Shown in pieces: positions 8,076 to 18,605 of a stretch of 64,000 bases of DNA (the first letter of the stretch is position 1; every line of letters begins with the position of its first letter). The translations under genes were made by a program, and so were the position numbers. The notes beneath the pieces are model-generated. The model had not been told where the DNA came from. It saw nothing but the letters and a program-made list of their open reading frames with translations, and did no database searches. This stretch comes from Pseudaminobacter soli (ex Li et al. 2025) (lineage in GTDB: Bacteria; Pseudomonadota; Alphaproteobacteria; Rhizobiales; Rhizobiaceae): positions 20,582-84,581 of the forward strand of contig NZ_PXYL01000020.1 of NCBI RefSeq assembly GCF_003012705.1, in the 5' to 3' direction.

Positions 8076-9580
8076 GGAGTGGTTCCTTTCTCTTCGGGTG
8101 AATAGTCGGTGGCCTCTCGGCCCGTAACAGCAAAAATTGCGTCCTGCGTCTGCGGCAGCGCCGCCAGCTCGGCGAGGCGGAGAGGCTTGACGGGCGCCCT
8201 CAGGCGGTAGGTTCCGATTTCCGCGGGGCTGAGACCGTGCTCTGTCGCCATGATTTCGGTGACCGTCGAAGCGCACATGCGGCCCTGACAGGGGCCCATG
8301 CCGCAGCGCAAGAATGTCTTGAGCTGGTTGGGGCCTAGTGCCCCAAGCGCGATCGCCTCGCGCAATCTGCCGGCCCGCACCTCCTCGCACCGGCACACGA
8401 TGGTTTCGGGTTGCGTTGGGGCGCGAAACTGCTGCGCTGGCAGGTAGAGGGTGTCGAGGAAAGCGCGGCCGCGCAGGTAGTTCCGCCGAGCGCGAACGAC
8501 CGCAATAAGCCGCGAAGCCGCGGCCTCATTCGACAGGATGCCGATGTCCTCAAGTGTTGCGGCCGCGGAAATGCGTCCGGCCGCTGCGGCATGCTGGGCT
8601 CCGGCGATCTCCGCACCGTCGCCGGCGACGAGAATACCTGGGGCCGTGGTGCGGCCGAACGGGTCCGTCCGCGGTTGAAAGGCCCGTTGGCGATCGTTCC
8701 ACTCTATCACGCAGCCGGCTGCACTGGCCAGATTGATGCCAGGGATCACACCCTGATGCAGCAGCACGCAATCGGCCGGAATTTTCTGTCGACGGTGACC
8801 GGCCTCGAACGTCACGGATTCGGCCTTCCGGTCGCCGTCGATCGAAAGCGCCGTGACGCCCGTCACCACCTTCGTGCGGAAGAGCACCTTGAGAAGCAAA
8901 GCCAGACCCTTCAGCCAATAGGGCGAGCGAAGGAAATCCGGCAGGTGGCGTAGCGCGGCAAGGCGTTGTCCCTTGTCAGCCGTGTCGAGCAGGGCCTCGA
9001 TATCGGCCCCGGCCTCGATAAGCTGTGCCGCCAGCAGGTAGAGGAGGGGCCCGCAGCCGGCGAGAACAATCCTGCCCTTCGGGATTGCCGAAACGGTTTT
9101 CAGCGCGATCTGGGCCGCACCCGCACTCATCACGCCGGGAAGCGTCCAGCCCGGAACCGGCATGGGCCGCTCCATGGCCCCGGTTGCGAGGATCACCGCG
9201 CGCGCCTCCACCGTGCGTGCCACACCGCTTAAGGTCACGCCGAGCACAGGACCGGCGCTAGCATCTTCTGTTGTTGCGGGATTGAGGCTCCAGACGGTGG
9301 TTGCAGGTGCGTAGTCGGCTGGAGATTGCAGGAAGCTTTCGGCAATTTCGCGTCCCTTCCAATAATCCACGCCCAGGAAAGGTTGCCTTTCAGGAGCGTT
9401 CCGCGTGATCGCCCTATAGATCTGCCCGCCGGGCGCGGCATTCTCATCGACGACGAGCACGGAGGCACCCGATGCGGAAGCCTCGATTGCCGCGGAAAGG
9501 CCTGCCGGCCCGGCACCGACAACGACAAGGTCGTATTTCGGGGCAAACTGGGCTGCCTCGTTGATCAGGCGCACGCTCAT
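8072..9580 (-). CDS. FAD-dependent oxidoreductase subunit with [2Fe-2S] site (OoxA/NoxA/HcnB-like)
   Basis: 502 residues. The N-terminal FAD-binding motif is GAGPAGLSAA (about residue 22) with an NAD(P)-type Rossmann region in the middle (GCGPLLYLLAAQL). A C-terminal BFD-like [2Fe-2S] region has CRCEEV near 394 and CGMGPCQGRMC near 425. This matches the A subunit of octopine/nopaline oxidases, HcnB of hydrogen cyanide synthase, and subunits of D-hydroxyproline dehydrogenase. With the two genes upstream it would form a membrane-linked amine dehydrogenase. It overlaps its neighbours by 4 bases at both ends. The substrate cannot be read from sequence; an opine or a D- or imino acid is likely. 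Confidence 0.85.
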   Translation of the reverse strand: MSVRLINEAAQFAPKYDLVVVGAGPAGLSAAIEASASGASVLVVDENAAPGGQIYRAITRNAPERQPFLGVDYWKGREIAESFLQSPADYAPATTVWSLNPATTEDASAGPVLGVTLSGVARTVEARAVILATGAMERPMPVPGWTLPGVMSAGAAQIALKTVSAIPKGRIVLAGCGPLLYLLAAQLIEAGADIEALLDTADKGQRLAALRHLPDFLRSPYWLKGLALLLKVLFRTKVVTGVTALSIDGDRKAESVTFEAGHRRQKIPADCVLLHQGVIPGINLASAAGCVIEWNDRQRAFQPRTDPFGRTTAPGILVAGDGAEIAGAQHAAAAGRISAAATLEDIGILSNEAAASRLIAVVRARRNYLRGRAFLDTLYLPAQQFRAPTQPETIVCRCEEVRAGRLREAIALGALGPNQLKTFLRCGMGPCQGRMCASTVTEIMATEHGLSPAEIGTYRLRAPVKPLRLAELAALPQTQDAIFAVTGREATDYSPEEKGTTP

Positions 9581-9882
9581 AGGCCGTCATCCCTCCCGAT
9601 CGTCCGGGCACCGTTCTGGCTTGTCACCACCATGCCCTCCTGAACTTCGACGAGGCAGCTCTGGCGGTTCTGGATGTCGTCGATGGTCACGAGGCATTCG
9701 AAGCACACACCCATCAGGCAATAGGGAGCCCTTGGCTCACGACCGACGATGCTTATTCGAAACGTGTCGATGCCGGCGGCAAGCAAGGCTGCGGCAAGGG
9801 TGTCACCTCGCGCGGCCTGCACCGCCGCGCCATCGAAGGTAAAGGTCACCTTGTCGACGGCATCACGAATTCTGAGGAGCAT
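9577..9882 (-). CDS. (2Fe-2S)-binding small oxidase subunit (HcnA-like)
   Basis: 101 residues, a single ferredoxin-like domain of the kind found as the small subunit of opine oxidases and as HcnA in cyanide synthase. Cysteines at 55, 60, 63 and 76 (CLMGVCFEC plus a later Cys in NRQSC) fit a [2Fe-2S] ligand set. It passes electrons between the two FAD subunits. It overlaps the downstream FAD subunit by 4 bases and the upstream FAD subunit by 20 bases. Confidence 0.85.
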   Translation of the reverse strand: MLLRIRDAVDKVTFTFDGAAVQAARGDTLAAALLAAGIDTFRISIVGREPRAPYCLMGVCFECLVTIDDIQNRQSCLVEVQEGMVVTSQNGARTIGRDDGL

Positions 9883-10987
9883 GGAACCTCCACGAATGGA
9901 ATGGCGATAGCTCTGCTGCGAGCCGACCTGCGGCGATCTGCGGAGCCACTACCAGCGCGTGGTTGGCCGCTAGAGTGACGCCGGAATGGCAGACCGCAAT
10001 GAAGGCGGCGGGATGAGTGGCCGACTGTTCGTAGATCGGCAGACCGTCCATCGTTTTTACGCGGAACCCGGTCCAGCTCCTAACCACATTGACGTCGGCA
10101 AGTGCGGGGAAGACCCGGATGGCGCGGTGTGCCAGCACGGCGCTGATGTCCTGGTTTGTGGCGATGGCCGAGCTGTGCGTTTCCTCGCTGTCGCCGATCA
10201 TCACGCCACCTTCGTCCGCCTGCCTAATCGTGGTGGATGCGTAATCGAAGAAGGGCGCGCATTTTTCGGTGACGAGGATTTGTCCCTTGCTGCGCTTGAG
10301 CGGCGCGGAAAGCCCGACCATCGGGGCCAGACGTTCGTTGTCGAGGCCGGCCGCAAGCACGATGCGGCGCGCATGGACTTCGCCCCACGAACCGATCAGC
10401 CGGAACCCGTCTTTGATCGGCTCGATGTTTTTGACGCCATGGTGCGCACGATAGTTGACGCCCCGCGCCTTCATGCCGACATGCAGTGCCCTGAAAAGCC
10501 GCAGCGAATTCACGTGACCGTCCGTTGGCGAATAGATCGAGCCGACCACATCGCGCCCAAGCCCCGGGACCCTTTCGCGCGTTTCATCGGCGCCAAGCAC
10601 CTCGTAGGGCGCAGCCGCCCCGCGGGTCTGTTCGGCGATCGTCTCGAGTTCGATGCGCCACGCGTCCAGTTCACATCGCGAGAGGGCAAAGGAGAAAGCT
10701 CCCCGCTGGCTCAACGAGACGTCGATGCCGGTATCGCCGGCAAGGGCAGCTGCCAGCTCAGGCCAACGTTCAGCGGAAGCCTTGGACCAGAGTGCATAGT
10801 GAGGCGCCCCGAGTCCCTTCCCCTGCACCCAGACGAGCGCAAAGTTGGCGCGCGACGCCCTAAGGTCGAGGTCCTCGCCGTCCAGCACCATGGTCTGGAT
10901 GCCGGATCGGGCCAACCCCCAGGCCAAAGCAGCGCCGACCAGGCCGCCGCCGACGACGGCCATCTCGCATTCGTCAACAAATGCCAT
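9863..10987 (-). CDS. FAD-dependent oxidoreductase subunit (OoxB/HcnC/DadA-like)
   Basis: 374 residues of the DadA/glycine-oxidase fold. A Rossmann motif GGGLVGAALAWGLA near residue 12 binds FAD. It is the catalytic subunit that oxidises the C-N bond in opine oxidase and D-amino-acid dehydrogenase complexes. The ATG at 10987 was chosen over an upstream in-frame ATG at 11056 because an SD-like CCGGAAA precedes it and the protein then starts shortly before the FAD motif. The binding-protein gene ends 69 bases upstream. An alternative reading is D-hydroxyproline dehydrogenase, but no epimerase or deaminase of that pathway is present. Confidence 0.85.
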   Translation of the reverse strand: MAFVDECEMAVVGGGLVGAALAWGLARSGIQTMVLDGEDLDLRASRANFALVWVQGKGLGAPHYALWSKASAERWPELAAALAGDTGIDVSLSQRGAFSFALSRCELDAWRIELETIAEQTRGAAAPYEVLGADETRERVPGLGRDVVGSIYSPTDGHVNSLRLFRALHVGMKARGVNYRAHHGVKNIEPIKDGFRLIGSWGEVHARRIVLAAGLDNERLAPMVGLSAPLKRSKGQILVTEKCAPFFDYASTTIRQADEGGVMIGDSEETHSSAIATNQDISAVLAHRAIRVFPALADVNVVRSWTGFRVKTMDGLPIYEQSATHPAAFIAVCHSGVTLAANHALVVAPQIAAGRLAAELSPFHSWRFHAPQNS

Positions 10988-11056
10988 GAAAGATTTCCGG
11001 AAGATTCTGGCCGATGCGGTGGGGCCGCATCGGCCGCGCCCGCTGCACTCAGGCAA

Positions 11057-11902
<846 letters not shown>

Positions 11903-11961
11903 TCAAAGCGGTCTTGTTGTTGAGATTGGGTATGCGCATGCGCGGGCGGCCGACTTGGCCG

Positions 11962-12753
11962 TCAGCGCAATCCTGTTTCCTCCCGCGAGATGAACTGCCT
12001 GAAGCGTTCCGATCGCGGGTTGGAGAATACTTCCTTGGGCGGGCCGTCCTCTTCGATGATGCCCTTGTGGATGAATACGGTTCGGCTCGAGACGTCTCGT
12101 GCGAACGCCATTTCGTGGGTGACGATCAGCATGGTGCGGCCTTCGGCGGCGAGATCGCGCATCACCTTCAGCACCTCGCCGACCAGTTCGGGGTCGAGCG
12201 CTGAGGTCGGCTCGTCGAACAGCATCACACTGGGCCGCATCGCGAGCGCCCGTGCAATCGCCGCGCGCTGCTGCTGGCCGCCGGAAAGATGCGCCGGATA
12301 ATGGTGCCGCTTGTCGGCTATGCCCACGCGTTCAAGCAGGGCTTCGGCCTCGGCGATGCATGCCTTGCGGTCGCGCTTCTGGACATGGACAGGCGCTTCG
12401 ACAAGATTTTCGAGGATCGTCAGGTGGGACCAGAGGTTGAAGGACTGGAACACCATGGCTGCCTTGGACCGCAGCCGGTTGACCTGGGCACTGTCCGCGG
12501 GGCACAGAGCCTGCCCCGGCTTCTGGCGGATCTTGATCGTTTCACCATGAATGGCGACCGTCCCCTCATTTGGCACCTCGAGCATGTTGATGCAGCGAAG
12601 AAGGGTGGACTTGCCGGATCCAGACGAACCGAGGATCGAAATCACCTCGCCTTCCTGGGCGGCAAGTGAAATGCCGTGCAGCACTTCAAGAGATCCGTAG
12701 CTCTTGCGGATGCCTAACAGTTCGACCGCTAGTGCAGTGGCACATTCAGACAT
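11962..12753 (-). CDS. Polar amino-acid/opine ABC transporter ATP-binding protein (HisP/OccP-like)
   Basis: 263 residues. Walker A is GSSGSGKST near residue 41, the signature is LSGGQQQRAAI and Walker B is VMLFDEPTSALDPE. The insertion after Walker A with EVPNEGTVAIHGETIKIRQ is typical of histidine/octopine importers. It overlaps the upstream permease stop by 8 bases and is followed by 68 bases before the binding-protein gene. Confidence 0.92.
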   Translation of the reverse strand: MSECATALAVELLGIRKSYGSLEVLHGISLAAQEGEVISILGSSGSGKSTLLRCINMLEVPNEGTVAIHGETIKIRQKPGQALCPADSAQVNRLRSKAAMVFQSFNLWSHLTILENLVEAPVHVQKRDRKACIAEAEALLERVGIADKRHHYPAHLSGGQQQRAAIARALAMRPSVMLFDEPTSALDPELVGEVLKVMRDLAAEGRTMLIVTHEMAFARDVSSRTVFIHKGIIEEDGPPKEVFSNPRSERFRQFISREETGLR

Positions 12754-13477
12754 GACATTCCTCCTGCTTTTCGGATGTGGAGGCGGGCAGGTTTCGTCGC
12801 TCCGGCGACATCAGGGTCTCGATGCCTGCGAACAGCCGGGCGACGAAGAAATTGATTGCGAGGTAGGTTGCGCCGGCACAGACGAACACCTCCACCGGCC
12901 GATAGCTCTCCGAGATCAGCTTGGCGGCAATGCCGGTGATCTCCATGAGCGTGATGGTCGAGGCGAGCGCCGTCGATTTGACCATCAGTATGATCTCGTT
13001 GCTGTAGGCGGGCAGCATCTGGCGCAGCGCTAGTGGCAGGACGATCCGCCGGAAAAGCAGAAGCTTGGACATGCCGCAGGCCCGTGCCGCTTCGACCTGA
13101 CCGGCAGGTACCGAGAGCAGGCCGCCGCGAATGATCTCGGCACTATAGGCTGCGGTGTTAAGCGCCAGCGCGATGATGGCGCACCAATAGGCCTCACGCA
13201 GGAAGGGCCAGAGGACGCTGTGGCGAAGCGATGGAAACTGGCTGAGGCCGTAATAGATGATGTAGACCTGCACCAGCAGCGGCGTGCCACGAAAGACGAA
13301 TATGTAGAACTGTGCCGGGCAGTCGAGCCACCAATTGCCGGATACGCGCATCAGGGCGAGCCCGAAGGCAAGGAAAGTACCAGCGACCATCGACAACAGA
13401 GCAAGCTGGAGTGTGAGCGGAATTCCACCCAGCAGCGTCGTGAGTGTCTCGTAGAGGAAGGGAAAGTCGAGCGGCAT
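12746..13477 (-). CDS. Polar amino-acid/opine ABC transporter permease (HisM/OccM-like)
   Basis: 243 residues, one inner-membrane permease of the His/Glu/Gln/Arg/opine class, pairing with the gene upstream. It has the characteristic GTPLLVQVYIIYYGL block and an EAARACGMSKLLLFRRIVLPLALRQ loop that contacts the ATPase. The ATG at 13477 shares one base with the stop of the preceding permease (TGATG), which fixes this start against a longer upstream frame. It overlaps the ATPase gene by 8 bases. Confidence 0.9.
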   Translation of the reverse strand: MPLDFPFLYETLTTLLGGIPLTLQLALLSMVAGTFLAFGLALMRVSGNWWLDCPAQFYIFVFRGTPLLVQVYIIYYGLSQFPSLRHSVLWPFLREAYWCAIIALALNTAAYSAEIIRGGLLSVPAGQVEAARACGMSKLLLFRRIVLPLALRQMLPAYSNEIILMVKSTALASTITLMEITGIAAKLISESYRPVEVFVCAGATYLAINFFVARLFAGIETLMSPERRNLPASTSEKQEECHV

Positions 13478-14193
13478 CACACGGCCCTCCTGATCCCGCG
13501 CATCGCCCGCCGTTCGGCCAGGCGAAAACCACGGCCCGAAACAAAGGTGATCAACAGATAGAGAGCAGCTGCGGTGAGGTAGAAGCTGAAAGGCTGGCGG
13601 GTCGAACCCGAACCGATCTGGGCCTGCCGCATCAGTTCGACGAGGCCAATCACGGAGATTAGGGCGGACTCCTTCAGCACCAACTGCCAGACATTGCCGA
13701 TGCCGGGGATCGCGTAGCGCGCGGCCTGCGGCAGGACAATACGCCGGAACAGAAGCAGCGGCGGCATGCCATAGGCGCGGCCGGCCTCGATCTCGCCCCG
13801 AGGAAGCGCAAGTACCGCCCCACGGAAGACCTCGGTCTGGTAGGCGCCGGAGACCACGCCGATTGCCAGCGCACCGGTGATGAAAGCCGGCGCACCGATG
13901 AAGCCGTCCGCGCCGAACAGGGCGGCGACGGCAGAAATGACGGAGCTTGAGCCGAAGTAGAAAAGGTAGATGACCAGCAGGTCTGGGATGCCGCGCAAAA
14001 TGGTGGTGTAGGCTTTGGCGGACGCACGCAGCGCAACGTACCGTGAGAAACTGGCCGCAGCCGCAAGGCATCCAAGAACTGCACCGGTGAAGAAGCCGCA
14101 TGTCGCGACTGCAACCGTCGTCCCGGTCGCCGCGAGCATGTCATATCCCCACCCCTCGGGCCCCAAGCCCATGAGTTGCAAGTAGTTCACCAC
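13477..14193 (-). CDS. Polar amino-acid/opine ABC transporter permease (HisQ/OccQ-like)
   Basis: 238 residues, first gene of the operon. It has membrane segments, a RGIPDLLVIYLFYFG block, and an EAGRAYGMPPLLLFRRIVLPQAARY loop. The start is GTG at 14193, with a second in-frame GTG at 14190; GAGG lies just upstream. A LysR gene is divergent, and a candidate promoter and operator lie 145-215 bases upstream of this start. Confidence 0.9.
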   Translation of the reverse strand: MVNYLQLMGLGPEGWGYDMLAATGTTVAVATCGFFTGAVLGCLAAAASFSRYVALRASAKAYTTILRGIPDLLVIYLFYFGSSSVISAVAALFGADGFIGAPAFITGALAIGVVSGAYQTEVFRGAVLALPRGEIEAGRAYGMPPLLLFRRIVLPQAARYAIPGIGNVWQLVLKESALISVIGLVELMRQAQIGSGSTRQPFSFYLTAAALYLLITFVSGRGFRLAERRAMRGIRRAV

Positions 14194-14345
14194 TCAGCCT
14201 CTACGTTCCCTGCGCGCGTGTGCACGCGTCGTCGATCCGGCGCTTGTGACCGCGTCGGTTGTTGGCCTTATATTTTCTGAGGTGAGACGGCTCGGTCGCC
14301 CATTCGGGCTTCAAGTCCGTCAAACGTCCCTTCGATTGACAGGAT

Positions 14346-14373
14346 GAATTACATGGGCAAAGCATTCGGTCAA
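14346..14373 (-). promoter_or_regulatory. Candidate promoter of the transport/oxidase operon
   Basis: On the minus strand, TTGACC (14373-14368) and TAATTC (14351-14346) are spaced 16 bases and would start RNA near 14338, giving a leader of about 145 bases. The centre of the LysR-type dyad at 14395-14409 would then lie about 64 bases upstream of the RNA start, the usual activator position for LysR proteins. Assigned by eye only. Confidence 0.4.
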
Positions 14374-14394
14374 ATTCGAAATCAAGGCATAAGA

Positions 14395-15337
<943 letters not shown>

Positions 15338-15619
15338 CCATGGGGTTCAGTCCGTGAAACTTCAGTGGCAGTCAATATAGGAGCCATGCAGTTGTGCTTC
15401 GACGTCGATGATCTGGATGAGATCCATAGGCGAATGCTTACTTTCCAAGCCGACGACCAACTCGCCAACGGCATCGGCACTAAAGTGGCGTATTTCGACG
15501 ACCCGGACGGTATCCACCTGGAGATCATCGAGCCGCAGGGCCCTTTCAAGCGCGAGACTCAAAAGGTCTGTATTTTGGCAGGGAGCTGGCGGGTTGGAAG
15601 GCGCAATTCTTCCAGTTGA
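15338..15619 (+). pseudogene. Remnant of a VOC/glyoxalase-family gene
   Basis: The frame opens only after the LysR stop and carries the C-terminal half of a vicinal-oxygen-chelate protein: GAMQLCFDVDDLDEIHRRM, then KVAYFDDPDGIHLEIIEPQGPF, which holds the metal-ligand Glu region. The N-terminal half is missing and the tail after EPQGPF is unlike the family. I read it as a deletion remnant; it could be translated from the ATG at 15386 but would lack half the fold. Confidence 0.55.
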
Positions 15620-15758
15620 TCGCGGTCATAGCCCGTCCACCTTTCCCTCCCTGTTCAGGTGGAGACGCTGCGCGATCGAGGTGATGAGAGACGCCAAGCC
15701 GACTATGCCACGGGCAAAGTTGATGCCTCAACACTGACACGGATTGAATACAGGAAAC

Positions 15759-16679
15759 TCAAGACAGGGGCTTAGGTGCGCCCTCTAAGAACCGTTGCAG
15801 GCGCGGACAGACGAAATCGAGGAAAGCTCTCACGCGCTGTGGCACGCGCCCTCCTCCAAGAAAGAGGGCGTGAATCTCCTCTTCATCCTCTGCCACGACA
15901 TCGTGGAGCACTTCGACAAGACGACCCTCGGCAATATCCGCGCGAGTATGATAGTCACCAAGTCGGGCCAGTCCTACACCAGCCACTGCCATTCGTCGGA
16001 CAGTTTCGCCGTTGTTTGCAAGCAGCGCCCCCTGGACGGCGCGATCAACGATACGACCGCTTTCCTTGAGCGGCCAAACCGGCGCCGATCTCCGGAAATT
16101 GAAGCTAAGACAATTATGTCGAGACAGATCGTCGACCGAGGTTGGAGTTCCGTTCCGACGTAAGTAGGCCGGTGAAGCGACTATCTTGCGTCGTGCCGTT
16201 CCGATCTTGCGGGCCATCATCGAAGAGCTCGGTAACGGTCCGACACGGAAGGCAACATCAGTTCGGTCCAGATATAGGTCGACGATTTCGTCGGAAAGCG
16301 AGAGATCTACAACGATGTTCGGATAGGCCTGCCAGAACTCGGGCAGAATCGGCTCGAGCGCAAGCACGCCAAAGGCGACCGAGACATTCACTCGAACCGT
16401 TCCGCCTGTACTTGCCGCTCCTTGCGAGAGCTCACGTTCCACGTCGTCAAATTCTCTGAGCAACGACTGGCCGCGCTCATAATACATCTGCCCTTCGGCC
16501 GTCAGGGAAAGGCGACGGGTCGATCGCTCCAACAAGCGCACGCCGACGCGCGTCTCCAGCCGTGCGATCAACTTACTGATTGTCGAGGGCGTCATGCGCA
16601 GGAGACGTGCTGCTTCGGAAAAGCTGCCGGCATCAACGACGCGCAGAAAAACCTGCATTTCCCACGAGCGGTTGTCCAT
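15759..16679 (-). CDS. LysR family transcriptional regulator
   Basis: 306 residues. The N-terminal HTH (SFSEAARLLRMTPSTISKLIARLE) and the effector domain have the CrgA/DsdC-like form found in regulators of drug-efflux and reductase genes. The ATG at 16679 was chosen because the protein then starts at the usual MDNRSWEMQVFLRVV; the frame is open further upstream. It is divergent from the monooxygenase/reductase/exporter genes, with a T-N11-A dyad in the gap. Confidence 0.88.
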   Translation of the reverse strand: MDNRSWEMQVFLRVVDAGSFSEAARLLRMTPSTISKLIARLETRVGVRLLERSTRRLSLTAEGQMYYERGQSLLREFDDVERELSQGAASTGGTVRVNVSVAFGVLALEPILPEFWQAYPNIVVDLSLSDEIVDLYLDRTDVAFRVGPLPSSSMMARKIGTARRKIVASPAYLRRNGTPTSVDDLSRHNCLSFNFRRSAPVWPLKESGRIVDRAVQGALLANNGETVRRMAVAGVGLARLGDYHTRADIAEGRLVEVLHDVVAEDEEEIHALFLGGGRVPQRVRAFLDFVCPRLQRFLEGAPKPLS

Positions 16680-16693
16680 CGACGGCCTCCAGT

Positions 16694-16710
16694 TGTGAAA
16701 AGCGTTCACA
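16694..16710. promoter_or_regulatory. LysR-type operator between divergent genes
   Basis: TGTGAAAAGCGTTCACA is a perfect 6-bp inverted repeat with a 5-base centre and contains T-N11-A. It is 15 bases from the LysR start and about 58 bases upstream of the monooxygenase start, so it is well placed to control both. Confidence 0.6.
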
Positions 16711-16767
16711 GATAAAGTGGACTGGCAACGGCTTATCATGCGGACAGAGGTCGCATACCTCTTTGGC

Positions 16768-17750
16768 ATGTCAAAGATCTCAGCATTGAACCTAATCCGC
16801 AAGCCGGACGTCATGACGCTCGGCATTGAATTGCCGCTCGACAATGACTGGTCGCCCGAGGGACAGGCGCGCGGGGCGGCCAGCGGTCGTCCGCATGGCG
16901 TCCTGACCTCTCCTTGCAGACGGAGCTTGTTCGTCGCGCCGACGCGCTTGGGTTCTCCGCTGTCTGGATGCGCGATGTGCCCGTCTTCGACCAGGTCAAC
17001 ATGGGCGATGCCGGTTCGGTGTATGACGTCTTCACCTTGCTTGGCTTTCTTGCCGGCGTGACCGAGCACATGGCTTTGGGAACCGCAGCGGTTGTGCTTC
17101 CGATCCGTCATCCGCTGATGACAGCGAAGGCGGCAGCCTCGGTAGATGTTTTGTCGGGAGGACGTCTCCTTCTCGGCGTCGCATCAGGTGATCGCCCGGT
17201 CGAATACCCTCTGCTTGGTCTTGATTTCGATAGCCGCGGCGAGCGCTTTCGAGAAGCCGTTCACTACATCAGGCAGACGTGGCAACCGGGCGGTCTGCCG
17301 GTGAATGGCAAGCGCGTTCCCACACTCGACGTTCTGCCCCGTCCGGTGCAGCCAACCATTCCGCTCATTGTGGCTGGCCAGGCCCGCCAGGACGATGGAT
17401 GGCTTGCCGCAAACATGGACGGTCGCTTCGTCTATCCGGGCAGCCTGGAAAAACTCGCTGCACAGACTGCGGCCTGGTCCGGCGCAACCGCCGGCAAGGG
17501 TGCCTTCATCAGCGCTTTCCATCTCGACCTGCTCGACGATGCCAATTCGCCTCCTCAGCTGATCCGCTTCGGCGCTCGCCTCGGTCGCAAGGCATTGATC
17601 GGTCATTTCCGGCGACTGGCGGAGATCGGAGTCGATCACATAGCCGTCAATCTTCGGCAATCGACCCGCCCGCTGGCAGAGGTCATCGAAGAACTCGCGG
17701 CGGACGTCATGCCGCAACTGGGCAAAAAAGCCACCACCCTTGCCGCCTGA
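16768..17750 (+). pseudogene. LLM-class flavin-dependent oxidoreductase, frameshifted
   Basis: A luciferase-like monooxygenase in two frames. Residues from MSKISALNLIRKPDV to GRPHGV are read from 16768 to about 16902. The rest (PDLSLQTELVRRADALGF to the C-terminus) is read from about 16902 to 17750 in the next frame. Joined, they give a protein of about 327 residues with the family's LGTAAVVLPIRHP and LLLGVASGDRPVEYP blocks. The join needs one extra base near 16901, so a single-base deletion or a sequencing error is likely. A TTG at 16914 could start the longer part alone, but that would lack the first strand of the barrel. Confidence 0.75.
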
Positions 17751-17767
17751 ACCAAATGGAGAAATAC

Positions 17768-18592
17768 ATGAAATTCGTCAATTCACACGATGCCGCCATT
17801 CCGGCACTCGGCTTCGGCGTCTTCCGCATGTCGGTTGCCGAAGTGGAAAGCGTCATTCCAGCGGCGCTGGAAGCTGGCTTCCGCCATTTCGATACGGCGC
17901 AGATCTACCAGAACGAGGCCGCGCTCGGCCGCGCCTTGCAAAAGGCAGGCGCGCGGCGTGAAGACTTATTTCTCACCACCAAGGTCTGGGTCGACAACTA
18001 CAGCCCGGAAAAATTCGCCGCATCCGTCGATGAAAGCCTCGACAAGCTCCAGGTGAATCAGGTCGATCTGCTGCTCCTGCACTGGCCTGCCGACAAGGTG
18101 GCGATTGCCGACCAGATCGATATGCTGAACGCGGTGCAAGCTGCAGGCAAAACGCGTTTCATCGGCGTCAGCAACCAGAATGTCGTGCAGATGAAGGAAT
18201 CCATTGCACGCAGCGCAGCGCCCATCGTGACCAACCAGATCGAGCTTCACCCCTATCTCGACCAGAATGCCATCGCGGAAGCCGCCAAGGCGGCCGGTGT
18301 TGCCATCACCGCCTACTACGGCATGGCCGACGGCGCGGTGCCGCGCGATCCCGTTCTTCAGGCCATCGGCAAGAAGTACGGCAAGTCGGCGGCGCAAGTC
18401 GGGCTTCGCTGGCTGATCGAGCGCGGCTTCATCGCCCTTTCGAAGACGGCGAAGCCGGAACGCGTTGCGGAAAATTTCGATGTGTTCGACTTCGAACTCA
18501 GCGCAGACGACATGACCGCGATTTCCAGGCTCGCCCGTTCCGACGGCCGACTGGTCAGCCCTCCCGGACTGGCCCCCGTGTGGGACAAATAA
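17768..18592 (+). CDS. Aldo/keto reductase (2,5-diketo-D-gluconate reductase-like)
   Basis: 274-residue NADPH-dependent carbonyl reductase with a TIM barrel. The catalytic tetrad is visible: Asp42 and Tyr47 in FDTAQIYQNE, Lys72 in TKVW, His105 in LLLHWP. The C-terminal cofactor part contains SKTAKPERVAENFD. The ATG at 17768 has GGAGAAA upstream. It follows the flavin monooxygenase gene by 17 bases and precedes the exporter by 13, so the three form one operon probably under the divergent LysR. A role in clearing reactive aldehydes is inferred. Confidence 0.9.
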   Translation: MKFVNSHDAAIPALGFGVFRMSVAEVESVIPAALEAGFRHFDTAQIYQNEAALGRALQKAGARREDLFLTTKVWVDNYSPEKFAASVDESLDKLQVNQVDLLLLHWPADKVAIADQIDMLNAVQAAGKTRFIGVSNQNVVQMKESIARSAAPIVTNQIELHPYLDQNAIAEAAKAAGVAITAYYGMADGAVPRDPVLQAIGKKYGKSAAQVGLRWLIERGFIALSKTAKPERVAENFDVFDFELSADDMTAISRLARSDGRLVSPPGLAPVWDK

Positions 18593-18605
18593 CGGAGATC
18601 TCACG

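Noticed and set aside
15660..15773. Plus-strand frame ending in DYATGKVDASTLTRIEYRKL, recalling the C-terminal part of recombinases.
   Set aside because: Too short and too weak to assign; could be a shadow of the LysR region.
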